This document shows, piece after piece, positions 8,430 to 17,079 of a stretch of 64,000 bases of DNA; within the stretch, counting starts at the first letter, position 1; each line of letters begins with the position of its first letter. Made by a program: the position numbers and the translations under genes. The DNA comes from DAINPP01 sp036743375 (GTDB lineage Bacteria > Thermotogota > Thermotogae > MWEM01). The stretch is taken from positions 1 through 64,000 of the forward strand of contig DAINPP010000009.1 of the NCBI GenBank assembly GCA_036743375.1. The letters run 5' to 3'. Under the pieces are notes generated by a model, which did no database searches, was not told the DNA's origin, and saw nothing but the letters and a program-made list of their open reading frames with translations.

Positions 8430-9319
8430 ACAAAGTTCACTTCCTTCTCTATGAGTTTTCTGACAAGGAATATACATCCAAAACTTATTGCTGCCGCAAA
8501 GATACTGATAACAGCCGCATATCCGGGTCCTGTAGAAGTGAATTTTCTGAACGCATTATCATAGATATACATCATAAACATATAAGTTCTCTTCATAGGA
8601 CCCCCACCGGTTATCATATAAGGTTCCGTAAAAATGCCGAAAGACATCGTGATCTGCATGACAAGAACCATAACCATGGAAGGATTGAGAAGAGGCAGTG
8701 TTATCTTTGTGAATTGTTTGAATTTACCGGCACCATCAAGTTTTGCAGCCTCATAGAGCGATTTTGGAATAGCACCGAGTCCCGCGAGGAATATGAGTCC
8801 GTAATAACCGAGGAATTTCCAGGAGACCATGAGGGCTATGGCAAGGATAGCGAGCTGTGGTCTGGTAAACCACGGGATTGTAAATCCGAACACCTGGTAA
8901 AGAAATCGGTTAAGCGGTCCACTTTCAGACAGGAGCTTCTGGAAAACGATCGAGTAGCTGACCCCCGAAGAGATATTGGCGATAAGGAAGGAAAGGACGA
9001 CAAAGGTCTTGAAATACTTCAGCCGGTTGAAGGCCATTCCAAGCAAAATGGATCCCAGCAGTGAAATCGGTATGAAATAAAGCATGAAGTTGAACGTATT
9101 TCCGAGAACGAGCCAGAACGTTTCATCCGTGATGACCCGGGTAAAATTATCAAAGCCTATGAATTTCGGTGGTGTTAAATAATTCCATTTCACGAACATC
9201 AGATATCCAAGCCAGCCAAAGGCGTAACAGAAGAATATCGACTGATGAACGATATACGGAGAAATAAGACCCCAGCCTTTTAAAGAATCTATTCTCTCAA
9301 GTTTACTCTTTCTTTTCGT
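8426..9319 (-). CDS. Sugar ABC transporter permease, MalF/CUT1 type, apparent ACG start
   Basis: 297 residues if translation starts at ACG 9319. That codon sits seven bases after AAAGGAGG and gives a normal permease N terminus (KRKSKLERIDSLKGWG, then a first helix SPYIVHQSIFFCYAF). No in-frame ATG, GTG or TTG exists between the upstream in-frame stop and ATG 9199, which would remove the first transmembrane helix. The rest is standard: six helices and an EAA loop (YEAAKLDGAGKFKQFTKITLPLL). It acts in the inner membrane with the MalG-type partner. The ACG could be a real weak start or a single-base change or error from ATG. Confidence 0.85.
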   Translation of the reverse strand, partial: TKRKSKLERIDSLKGWGLISPYIVHQSIFFCYAFGWLGYLMFVKWNYLTPPKFIGFDNFTRVITDETFWLVLGNTFNFMLYFIPISLLGSILLGMAFNRLKYFKTFVVLSFLIANISSGVSYSIVFQKLLSESGPLNRFLYQVFGFTIPWFTRPQLAILAIALMVSWKFLGYYGLIFLAGLGAIPKSLYEAAKLDGAGKFKQFTKITLPLLNPSMVMVLVMQITMSFGIFTEPYMITGGGPMKRTYMFMMYIYDNAFRKFTSTGPGYAAVISIFAAAISFGCIFLVRKLIEKEVNFV

Positions 9320-9345
9320 AAGATTTCCTCCTTTATAAAAAGATA

Positions 9346-9368
9346 CTCCCCCCTTAAACAGGGGGGAG
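9346..9368. other. GC-rich hairpin between binding-protein and permease genes
   Basis: Eight-base stem CTCCCCCC/GGGGGGAG with a seven-base loop in the short gap between the binding-protein stop and the permease ribosome binding site. There is no strong U tract, so it may act as a 3' stabiliser or partial terminator that raises binding-protein mRNA over permease mRNA. Confidence 0.55.
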
Positions 9369-9377
9369 AAAGATCAC

Positions 9378-10634
9378 TTAAAACAGCTCTCTGTTTATCT
9401 TCTTAATGGCGTTGTTGATAATCTGATCGGCCGGCATATCCACAAGATAGATCGGTTCGGTAAGATCCGTTGTCATGACGTCCTGCACTTCCGTTGTCTT
9501 TGAAATCAGTGCCGGAGGAACACTGTTCGGAACAGCCTCAGCATAGGCTTTCATCATCGGATTGGCCTCCAAAATTGGCTGGAACAGTTCATTGGTCGTC
9601 AGATCGGCTCTAACGGGCGGAAGACCTGTTATATCAAACCACAGTTCATCATGTTTCGGATCTGAATAGACCCATTTCATAAATTCCCATGCCGCTTCTT
9701 TATGCCTTGAATCTTTAAACATGACCATCCCTTTTGTATCGGCAAATGTCTTTATCGCCTGATCTTCCGGATAGCTATCCGGAACGGGCGGGTATGCCAG
9801 GATGATTTCAGAGGGAAAGATCTCCGGGAAAAGATTTTCAGCAGAAGGAATTTCCCATGGCCCCATCAGCTGACCCGCCAATCGGCCTGTGTAAAGTGGA
9901 TTGTCCATCATGTCCATTGAAGTCCAGCCATTGTCAAACAACTTCTGTCCATATTCAACAACTGCGTTACCGGCTTCATCGTTGAAGACCGCCTTGTTCT
10001 TTTTTGTGTCGATATACGGATGACCGTTACTCGCCGCATAATAAAGCGTGATAAAATCATACCATCTGTCCCACCAGTTTTTCCCCTTCAGGTATTCGAC
10101 AACGTAGACCTCTTTCGGCTTACAGATTTTTTCTGCCAGTTCATAAACTTCGCTGTAGGTTCTCGGAGGTGTGTCAAATCCCGCTTCGGCGAGCATGTCC
10201 TTTCTCCACCAGAAAAGCATCGGATTTGAATAAATCGGAAAGACATATGACTTTCCCGAAAATTCCCAACCTTTGACGGCCTCTTCCATCCTTCTCGCGG
10301 CAAGGAGCTGATCAAAATCACTGAAATCGCTGAGCGGCACAAGCTGATCCGCTTCTATCAGCTGAGCGGCAAATCCACTGAATATGTTGGTACAGAGATC
10401 GGGGGCCTGTCCCGTAACGATGGCCGTTAATATTGCCTCTTCAGAACTTCCCGATGCAGGAATGGTCTTCCATTCTATCTCTATCTCAGGATGAACACCT
10501 TTCCATTCTTCCAGAATTGCCTTCCAGAATTGTTCCTGATACATGTTCGGGGCCGTCCACAACACTAATTTCTCCGCCAGTACCGGCGTTAACAACATTA
10601 CCAAGAGAATAAGAATCACAAGATATTTCTTCAC
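9378..10634 (-). CDS. Sugar ABC transporter substrate-binding protein (family 1)
   Basis: About 418 residues. GTG at 10634 is preferred over the ATG five codons upstream because GGAGG lies eight bases before it. Signal peptide KKYLVILILLVMLLTPVLA, cleaved before EKLVLWTAP, has no lipobox cysteine, so the protein is free in the periplasm. Family features are the opening LVLWTAPN, AILTAIVTGQAPDL, and repeated aromatic patches (WWRKDMLAEAGF, KNWWDRWYDF) typical of sugar contacts. It is the first transport gene behind the LacI regulator. The cargo is probably a beta-linked oligosaccharide, judged only from the GH130 enzyme downstream. Confidence 0.88.
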   Translation of the reverse strand: MKKYLVILILLVMLLTPVLAEKLVLWTAPNMYQEQFWKAILEEWKGVHPEIEIEWKTIPASGSSEEAILTAIVTGQAPDLCTNIFSGFAAQLIEADQLVPLSDFSDFDQLLAARRMEEAVKGWEFSGKSYVFPIYSNPMLFWWRKDMLAEAGFDTPPRTYSEVYELAEKICKPKEVYVVEYLKGKNWWDRWYDFITLYYAASNGHPYIDTKKNKAVFNDEAGNAVVEYGQKLFDNGWTSMDMMDNPLYTGRLAGQLMGPWEIPSAENLFPEIFPSEIILAYPPVPDSYPEDQAIKTFADTKGMVMFKDSRHKEAAWEFMKWVYSDPKHDELWFDITGLPPVRADLTTNELFQPILEANPMMKAYAEAVPNSVPPALISKTTEVQDVMTTDLTEPIYLVDMPADQIINNAIKKINRELF

Positions 10635-10659
10635 CCGCAACACCTCCATATGTGTTAAG

Positions 10660-11658
10660 CTAAAGACTGCTGTCTCTTTTTATAAAACTCGTGTGCAATG
10701 AGATCTTTATCGGATGTACATTCTCATCGTACAGGAGTTGCCTGATACGCTCAACCGCGAGATCACCCATCTCATATCTGTAAACCTTCACAGTAGACAG
10801 GGAAGGGGACATCGTCGATGCAAACACGGCATCATCAAAACCCGCCAGGGCTATTTCATCCGGGACCTTATAACCCGCCTTATGAAAAAAAGTCATAATC
10901 TTCTTTGCCATACTGTCATTTCCGGCAAAAATACAATCCGGCATCCCCTCATTCTTAAAGATCTGCGGAAGCAGTAGATTAAAATCATCGTTGATATCAT
11001 CACATTGAAAGGTCCTCGGGAAGAACCCATATTGCTTCATGGCATCACGATACCCTTCATATCGGTCCTTGAATCCGTAATGCAGAAGTGGTCCATGGAT
11101 ATGAAAGATTCTGCTGTATCCCTCTTCTATCAGATGGGTAACACAACTAACGGCCCCATCATATCCATTTGATACCACACTGTCCACACTGCACCCCTTC
11201 AGATGCTGATCGACGAGTATAAAAGTCTTTTCACATGCCCGGAATAACAGAACATCTTCTTCGGTCACATCCCCACCTATCAGAAGAAATGCATCATAGT
11301 CGGAACTGATCTGCTTTCTCTGGTCTTCAAGCATGAGTATGTTAACGGTCATATTCAACTTGCCGGCCTTTTCCTTTATCCCTCTGAAAACCGTCGTATA
11401 AAAACCATCTCCAAGAAAATCCCTGCCGTCATTTTTCTCATAGTTCAGTATTCTTTCACTGAATACCGCCCCAATTCTGAAATTTTTTCTCCTTGCAAGG
11501 CCTGAAGCGGTTTTTGACGGGGTATATTCAAGTTCCTCTATCACCTTCTGTACAATCTTTCTCGTCTCTTCGGAAACATATCCCTTTCCGCTGATTACCC
11601 TCGAAACGGTGGCGGTAGATACGCCGGCAAGTCTGGCTACATCATTTATACTTGACAT
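10660..11658 (-). CDS. LacI-family transcriptional regulator
   Basis: 332 residues. The N-terminal helix-turn-helix (SINDVARLAGVSTATVSRVI) and hinge helix region are standard LacI, followed by a periplasmic-binding-protein-like ligand domain with IFAGNDSMAKKIM and ALAGFDDAVFAS segments. The ATG is preceded by CAGGAGGG. It is the first gene of the minus-strand sugar operon and is preceded by a LacI-type palindrome at 11674. A near-identical site at 11975 precedes the divergent plus-strand gene, so it probably represses both arms and itself, released by a sugar made from the imported glycan (inference). Confidence 0.9.
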   Translation of the reverse strand: MSSINDVARLAGVSTATVSRVISGKGYVSEETRKIVQKVIEELEYTPSKTASGLARRKNFRIGAVFSERILNYEKNDGRDFLGDGFYTTVFRGIKEKAGKLNMTVNILMLEDQRKQISSDYDAFLLIGGDVTEEDVLLFRACEKTFILVDQHLKGCSVDSVVSNGYDGAVSCVTHLIEEGYSRIFHIHGPLLHYGFKDRYEGYRDAMKQYGFFPRTFQCDDINDDFNLLLPQIFKNEGMPDCIFAGNDSMAKKIMTFFHKAGYKVPDEIALAGFDDAVFASTMSPSLSTVKVYRYEMGDLAVERIRQLLYDENVHPIKISLHTSFIKRDSSL

Positions 11659-11673
11659 ATTCCCTCCTGTATA

Positions 11674-11687
11674 TGTAAACGCTTACA
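11674..11687. promoter_or_regulatory. LacI-family operator (regulator/importer side)
   Basis: TGTAAACGCTTACA, a 14-bp imperfect palindrome with the central CG typical of LacI-family sites, 16 bases before the regulator's start codon. It matches the 11975 site in inverse orientation at 13 of 14 positions. Confidence 0.75.
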
Positions 11688-11974
11688 CAATTATACACAA
11701 ATAAAAAAGGCTATTCTATTCTTTTTTCAACGATTTATCATAAATTATAACTGATTATAACCATTTATATAAATATTTCTTCTTATTTGGGAATATTATG
11801 AATGATATAAGCTTCTTTCTTTATATTGCATCTTATTTCTTTGATATTCATCAATATTCTTCCAAAAAATAAGTTTTTCGAATCTAATGAACGATATCGA
11901 ATCAATTTCTGACTATTTTGTTGGATATGAGTGTTTGCCGAAATCATAGGCAGAGTTATATCATGTTTATGTTG

Positions 11975-11988
11975 TGAAAGCGTTTACA
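11975..11988. promoter_or_regulatory. LacI-family operator (exported-protein side)
   Basis: TGAAAGCGTTTACA, 31 bases upstream of the start codon of the exported-protein gene. Compared with the reverse complement of the first site it differs at one position. Confidence 0.7.
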
Positions 11989-12018
11989 TATTTTGGCTAT
12001 ATTAAGGAGGAATTTGAA

Positions 12019-13371
12019 ATGAAGAAGAATCGTATTGCTATCGTTTTATTCATCATTATTGCGGTCTGTCTGACTTTTGCGGAGACAGTCGAACTCCGGG
12101 TTAATGCGGAAACACTCACCGGTGATCCGGTTGCATACCGAATCTATATGTACGAAGCACTCGAACTGATCCCCGAAGATTTTGATGCCAATTGGGATTC
12201 CCTCAGGGTCTTTGATGCGGAGGAAAATGAAATTCCCTATCAGATCGACGATCTTGACGGAAACGGCAAACTGTCAGCACATGATATGCTCAGTTTCTTC
12301 ATGACAGGAACGGCAAAAATGGTTATCAGTGATGATCTCTCATTGGATAGACCTGAATACGACGCAGTTCTCAGCGTAAACGAAGTAGATGGAGAATTCA
12401 TCGTTACTGGCGGAGAACTCGATGCTGAAGTAAAGATCGACAATCATGGATTTGCAAATTACGTTAATTACAGGAATTTTGAAGAAGCCGTATACACCGA
12501 ACTCGGAATCATGAGAATAGCCGGTTGGAAAGGCAGCACATTCTGGGCCGATGGGCAGCTTGGGAACAAACATGAAGAAAAGACTTCCTATAATTTTAAG
12601 GTGAATGAAATGGAATTCGTCAATTCCGGTCCCGTTGGTGCCACTTTTGTTTCCGATCTCGAATCAGAGACATTTATAGGCGTTCATCAGATCCTTATCA
12701 CACAGGTCATGGCAAATGGCGAATGTTTTGTGGAATCCAATATCATCTTTGAAACCTACACGGATCTCATGAAATTACAGGAGATGTCCACAAAGGCGCT
12801 CACAAGCGTAGATATGGAGACACTCAAGCATATCATGCCCCTGCCGAGAAGACTTGTATGGGCGGAACAGCTCAATTCAAGCTCATTTGATTACTGGAAC
12901 GACAGAGAGGCTATAGAAATCGTGAATGGACAGCCTTATGTCTGTTTTGATGCACTCGATGCCATGAAACCACTCTGGTGGGGAGCAACCTACATCTACT
13001 CCTCCCCGGAAAGCTGGAGGGGAAATTACTCTGAAGATCTCGGTGCCTGTGCTTATTCCATTTCCGTTGAAAAGCCGCTTGTATATGCCAATTTCAACGA
13101 TTTTGTCATGGGCAACACATGGGTATACGAAAGTAGAGAGTTCAGAGATGGTCTCTTCAGGTGGATGCCCGCGGAATTCAATGCCTTTGAGACAACCGAG
13201 GGAAACGTTTCAACGGATACCGTTGACTGTGTCGCTCATTTCTTCCCGGGAGATAACGTCGTATTCAGAAAGGTGTACGGATTCACCGATGGTTTCGCCA
13301 ACACAGCGGATGCCATAGGATATCTTGAAGCAAGGGCAGTGGAGATCGAATCGATCACACTTGCGGAATAA
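12019..13371 (+). CDS. Exported protein of unknown family in a sugar locus
   Basis: 450 residues. ATG at 12019 follows AAGGAGG by eight bases; a GTG at 11974 is rejected because it lies inside the operator and lacks a site. Signal peptide KKNRIAIVLFIIIAVCLTFA, cleaved before ETVELRVN. The mature part is acidic and beta-strand rich, with an early EENEIPYQIDDLDGNGKLS segment resembling a DxDxNG calcium loop, several Trp-rich patches (AGWKGSTFWADG, PLWWGATYIYSS) and no internal repeat. I do not recognise the family with certainty; a carbohydrate-binding or glycan-processing role is suggested only by the aromatic patches, export and the shared LacI site. Confidence 0.75.
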   Translation: MKKNRIAIVLFIIIAVCLTFAETVELRVNAETLTGDPVAYRIYMYEALELIPEDFDANWDSLRVFDAEENEIPYQIDDLDGNGKLSAHDMLSFFMTGTAKMVISDDLSLDRPEYDAVLSVNEVDGEFIVTGGELDAEVKIDNHGFANYVNYRNFEEAVYTELGIMRIAGWKGSTFWADGQLGNKHEEKTSYNFKVNEMEFVNSGPVGATFVSDLESETFIGVHQILITQVMANGECFVESNIIFETYTDLMKLQEMSTKALTSVDMETLKHIMPLPRRLVWAEQLNSSSFDYWNDREAIEIVNGQPYVCFDALDAMKPLWWGATYIYSSPESWRGNYSEDLGACAYSISVEKPLVYANFNDFVMGNTWVYESREFRDGLFRWMPAEFNAFETTEGNVSTDTVDCVAHFFPGDNVVFRKVYGFTDGFANTADAIGYLEARAVEIESITLAE

Positions 13372-13409
13372 CGTCCAAATTTTGCGATAAATTAAGAAAA
13401 ACGGGAGGA

Positions 13410-13449
13410 AAAAAAAGGGGGATATCTTCTCTTCATCCCCCCCTTTTTC
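13410..13449 (+). terminator. Intrinsic terminator after the exported-protein gene
   Basis: Stem AAAAAGGGGGAT with ATCCCCCCCTTTTT (arms about 13413-13422 and 13435-13448) around an 11-base loop and a T run, 40 bases after the stop codon. Confidence 0.75.
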
Positions 13450-13614
13450 GTTATACCCACCTTTTTAAACAATCTATTGCTTTATGATTATAGATGTTAG
13501 AAGTCACATTATGAAGCATTCCGCTGTATTAAGCAGGACTTTTCATCGGCCAATGATGTTCTGTCGAGCAGCGGGAATCTTATCACTTAAGGTAAGCTGG
13601 AGGGAAATCAACCT

Positions 13615-15915
13615 ATGAAAATCAAGAAAATTCTGATTCTGACACTGACAGTTCTTCTGACAACGGCCGCTTTTTCAGCTGTTTTTCCTCAAAGGGAATC
13701 CCATCTCATGTTCCTCAGAAAAGAAATGTCCGTCGAAGGCAACCTGAAGACAGGTTATATCATCTATGCAGATAAAAGGGAAGGCAGATATGTGCATACC
13801 GACGCCGGGAGTGAAGGAATCTCATGTGTCGATGATACGGCCAGAGCGGGTATTTATTTCCTGAACATGTATGAAAACACAAGGGAAAAAGACAGTCATG
13901 CCGCACAGAGATACCGGGAACTCTTCCTTGAAACCCTTGATTTCTGCGATGCATTCAGAACCCGAACAGGGGATTATTATAATTTCATCTTTGAAAACGG
14001 TGAAATCAACAAAAGGGGAATCACAAGCAGAACCTCTGCAAACTGGTGGGCCTTGAGGGCTTTATGGCTACTGTCACAGTCTTTAACCGTCATTGAAGAT
14101 TCCGAAGATTTCAACACGGAGAAGATTTATGATGAGGCGGAGCAGACTGCAACCCTGTTTGTTCAGGAGCTTGATGCGACCGGGCTGATCAGGGGATACG
14201 CCGATCTTTCCGCGCTTTATGTCATATCACTTGCCAACCTCTACGAATTTTCAGGAGAATCAAAATGGCTTGAGTTGATCCGTCAGGTCAGCGATGGTCT
14301 GCTCGGTAAAAGAGCCCATTTTATCTTCGATGGGATCATCGACGAGGGAACGGAGAAATTTATTTTTCACAGCTGGGGAAGCAGGCAGGTTCAAGCTCTC
14401 GCAATGGCATTTACAGCCACACACGACGACAAATACCTTGAGGCGGCAAAAGACATGGCCGATTCTCTGTACACTCACATGATCAACCTCGGGCCTTTCT
14501 ATGATTATGATACAGAAAATTTCAACCTGTTTTCACAGATCGCCTATGGAACGGAAGCCGCTGTGACCTCGCTTTATCAACTGTATCAGATCACAGGGGA
14601 TGAAGCGTATGCCTGGCTTCTCGCACTCAACGCGGGGTTTTTCAGCGGGAATAATCAGCTGCAAAGGGCCATGACAGGAGAAAATGGGGAAGGCTATGAC
14701 GGACTCGAGAAGGTCTTCATCAACACGAATTCCGGTGCGGAATCCACCATCTCCTATCTACTTTCCATGTCTCTTGTAGACAGATTACCCGAAACCATTC
14801 GAAGATTTGCTGAAATGAAGCCGGTTCATCAATCCGAACCGCTCCTGATAGAAGCGGAAAACATGGATTCAGGATTATCGAGTTGCGATACCGAGAACAT
14901 AAACGGATTCAACGGTGTATCGGGCCGTTCATTCAAGCTGAAGGAAACCTTTACACTTAATCGGGGTACCTATGATATCTTCCTGTTTGGAACAGGGCTG
15001 AAGGATTCTGAGATCAAATTCTATCTGGGTAAAGAAACCATAGGAAAAAATATCCTGTCCGATACGGATCATTATCTCGGCAGAATAAAAAACACAGCGG
15101 ATGAGGAAGTCAGAATCATTTTTTCAGGTAAATCGGAAGAAAAAATCTTTCTCAATCAGATCTTATGCCTGCCCGTCATCGAATATCAGGTGTTCAATGT
15201 TAACGGCATTAATTACCTTGCCGCATTCAACACCTCTGATGAAGAGATGGAATTTAACTATCAGCCGATTGAAAAAAAGGGGTATCTCCTCTCGGAAGCC
15301 AATTTCGATATTGATGAAAAAGAGACTGCTGAGCAATCCGTCTATGAAGTCGGTTCAACCGAAGTCCATTCCGGATATATCGTTCTTAAACTGAATGCCT
15401 TCATGGATAACAACGGCATAGGCATGCCGGTTAATCCCGGAAATTACGATAATCTCGGAGGAAAGGCGGGGGCTTATTATCCGGAGGAAAAAATTCGCGG
15501 ACTGCTTACAGGTGGCTTCCTGTATCCTGACGGTATTCCTTTCAGGATCTTACTGGAAGAAAACGACAATCTCATCGCCGGTGGACAACGCTTGATGATA
15601 AACGAGACCGGAACGACACTTTATGTTTTCGGAAGCTGCGATCACGGTAGTTTTAACGGTGATCTTGAAATAGGCTATTCTGATGGTGAAAGAGAATATA
15701 CCTCATTGAGTTTCCCTGACTGGTGTTCTGAGATCCGGGATGAAGATTCTATCGCTCTTCAGGTGCCATACAGATACGATTCCAGCGACCTTGAGGAGTG
15801 GATAGCGCCAAAGATCGCGATATGCAAAATCCCACTGAAGGGAAAGAAGATCGAATCGATCACAATACCTGAAATTCCGACAATGCATCTTTTCGGAATA
15901 ACACTCGGAAAATAA
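13615..15915 (+). CDS. Exported protein with predicted (alpha/alpha) six-hairpin domain
   Basis: 766 residues with a signal peptide (about 1-21, MKIKKILILTLTVLLTTAAF). Residues about 60-400 are helical with spaced aromatic and acidic motifs of six-hairpin glycosidase folds: SCVDDTARAGIYFLNMYE, SRTSANWWALRALWLL, HSWGSRQVQALAMAF, YGTEAAVTSLYQLY and NSGAESTISYLLSM. The remaining 360 residues are beta-rich and could hold one or more sandwich modules. It is probably a periplasmic or surface glycan-active enzyme, but I cannot assign a CAZy family or catalytic residues. The ATG follows GGAGGGAAAT. A terminator lies before it, yet the LacI site at 11975 may still govern it through read-through. Confidence 0.72.
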   Translation: MKIKKILILTLTVLLTTAAFSAVFPQRESHLMFLRKEMSVEGNLKTGYIIYADKREGRYVHTDAGSEGISCVDDTARAGIYFLNMYENTREKDSHAAQRYRELFLETLDFCDAFRTRTGDYYNFIFENGEINKRGITSRTSANWWALRALWLLSQSLTVIEDSEDFNTEKIYDEAEQTATLFVQELDATGLIRGYADLSALYVISLANLYEFSGESKWLELIRQVSDGLLGKRAHFIFDGIIDEGTEKFIFHSWGSRQVQALAMAFTATHDDKYLEAAKDMADSLYTHMINLGPFYDYDTENFNLFSQIAYGTEAAVTSLYQLYQITGDEAYAWLLALNAGFFSGNNQLQRAMTGENGEGYDGLEKVFINTNSGAESTISYLLSMSLVDRLPETIRRFAEMKPVHQSEPLLIEAENMDSGLSSCDTENINGFNGVSGRSFKLKETFTLNRGTYDIFLFGTGLKDSEIKFYLGKETIGKNILSDTDHYLGRIKNTADEEVRIIFSGKSEEKIFLNQILCLPVIEYQVFNVNGINYLAAFNTSDEEMEFNYQPIEKKGYLLSEANFDIDEKETAEQSVYEVGSTEVHSGYIVLKLNAFMDNNGIGMPVNPGNYDNLGGKAGAYYPEEKIRGLLTGGFLYPDGIPFRILLEENDNLIAGGQRLMINETGTTLYVFGSCDHGSFNGDLEIGYSDGEREYTSLSFPDWCSEIRDEDSIALQVPYRYDSSDLEEWIAPKIAICKIPLKGKKIESITIPEIPTMHLFGITLGK

Positions 15916-15935
15916 AATCGAAGATGATGAAAAAT

Positions 15936-15973
15936 GGCTGAAAACGAATACGCTCCGTTCTCAGCCGTTTTTT
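15936..15973. terminator. Bidirectional terminator
   Basis: Stem GGCTGAAAACG/CGTTCTCAGCC with one mismatch and a nine-base loop, followed by GTTTTTTC on the plus strand and ATTTTTC on the minus strand. It serves the convergent 13615 gene and wecB. Confidence 0.75.
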
Positions 15974-17079
15974 CATTTTTTAAATCCGAGAATTGCATCC
16001 ACAATCTTATCCGATGCATCCCCGTCCCCAAAAGGATTTGAAGCAATGGACATGGCCCTGTAAAGATAATCATTTCTGATGAGTTCGGAAGCGTGTTTAT
16101 AGACACTTTCAGTATCGGTTCCTATCAATTTGGCCACTCCGGAACTGACAGCCTCAGGCCTTTCAGTCGTTTCCCTGAGTACGAGAACCGGTTTTCCAAG
16201 TGCAGGTGCCTCTTCCTGTACACCGCCGGAATCACTCAGGATGAACTGACAACCGTTCATGAGGGCTACAAACTCCAGATATTCAACGGGATCCAGCAGT
16301 ATGGTACGTTCCACATCTTTTAATTCCGGATAGACAACATCCCGAACAGCGGGATTATAATGAACCGGAAAAACGAGATAATAGTCTTCATTCTCTTCAA
16401 GAAGTCTTTTAACGGCCTTCATGGTAGATCTCATCTTCTCACCGTGATTTTCCCTCCTATGCATGGTCATGAGTATATATTTCTTTTCTTTCAGATCATA
16501 TTTATCGATATAGGATTCAAGGACATTCTTTTTATTTTTAATAACCCACATCAGTGCATCGATAACCGTGTTCCCCGTGATCGAAATACGTTCCTCTTTC
16601 ACCAGCTCTCTGAGAAGGTTATCCTTCGACTTCTGTGTGGGGGCAAAGTGCAGAGTAGCCAGTTTTGAAGTCATACACCGGTTCATCTCCTCCGGAAAGG
16701 GATCGTACATCTCAAAAGATCTCAAACCGGCTTCCACATGCCCGACAGGGACTTTGTTATAAAATCCGATCAGAGAGCCGACAAAGGTAGAAGTTGTATC
16801 CCCCTGCGTCAAAAGCCAGTCAAATTCCCCTTCCCTGATGATCTCATCAAGAGCCGAAGAGAGTCTCCCGGTCAGTCCGGCAAGTGTCTGCCTGTCTTTC
16901 ATGATATTTAGATCGTAATCCGGTTTTATTCCAAACAGCTCCAGTACCTGGTCCAGCATCTCCCGATGCTGAGCCGTGGCAATCACCTGTGCCTCCACCC
17001 CTCTCTCTATCAACTTGTGATATAACGGAGCCATCTTGATGGCTTCAGGTCTTGTACCAAATATCAATCCTACTCTCAA
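15973..17079 (-). CDS. wecB: UDP-N-acetylglucosamine 2-epimerase (non-hydrolysing)
   Basis: 368 residues, GT-B fold. It interconverts UDP-GlcNAc and UDP-ManNAc in the cytosol for surface polysaccharide synthesis. Signature segments are FGTRPEAIKMAPLY at the N terminus, TQGDTTSTFVGSL, HVEAGLRSFEMYDPFPEEMNR, MTMHRRENHGE and ILSDSGGVQEEAPALGKPVL, all canonical. The length matches the family. It starts with TTG, which overlaps the stop of the upstream GNAT-DUF501 gene as TTGA, with GGGGGAGAGG just upstream, so translation of the two genes is probably coupled. No ManNAc dehydrogenase or glycosyltransferase genes are nearby. Confidence 0.93.
   Translation of the reverse strand: MRVGLIFGTRPEAIKMAPLYHKLIERGVEAQVIATAQHREMLDQVLELFGIKPDYDLNIMKDRQTLAGLTGRLSSALDEIIREGEFDWLLTQGDTTSTFVGSLIGFYNKVPVGHVEAGLRSFEMYDPFPEEMNRCMTSKLATLHFAPTQKSKDNLLRELVKEERISITGNTVIDALMWVIKNKKNVLESYIDKYDLKEKKYILMTMHRRENHGEKMRSTMKAVKRLLEENEDYYLVFPVHYNPAVRDVVYPELKDVERTILLDPVEYLEFVALMNGCQFILSDSGGVQEEAPALGKPVLVLRETTERPEAVSSGVAKLIGTDTESVYKHASELIRNDYLYRAMSIASNPFGDGDASDKIVDAILGFKK

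Larger units (their letters stand above)
11659..12018. other. Divergent regulatory region
   Basis: 360 bases without a gene, strongly AT-rich, between two divergently transcribed units. It has a LacI-type operator near each end (11674 and 11975) and presumably two outward promoters; no box close to consensus could be fixed. No RNA gene or repeat was seen. Confidence 0.6.

Noticed and set aside
8426..9199. Shorter permease starting at ATG 9199
   Set aside because: It would lose the first transmembrane helix, and a strong GGAGG with in-frame N-terminal homology lies upstream of ACG 9319.
11974..12018. GTG 11974 as start of the exported protein
   Set aside because: It falls in the LacI operator, has no ribosome site and would put 15 residues before a clean signal peptide.
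13511..13618. 34-codon ORF before the six-hairpin protein, overlapping its start
   Set aside because: No ribosome binding site, no homology visible, composition not protein-like; the overlap of stop and ATG looks fortuitous.
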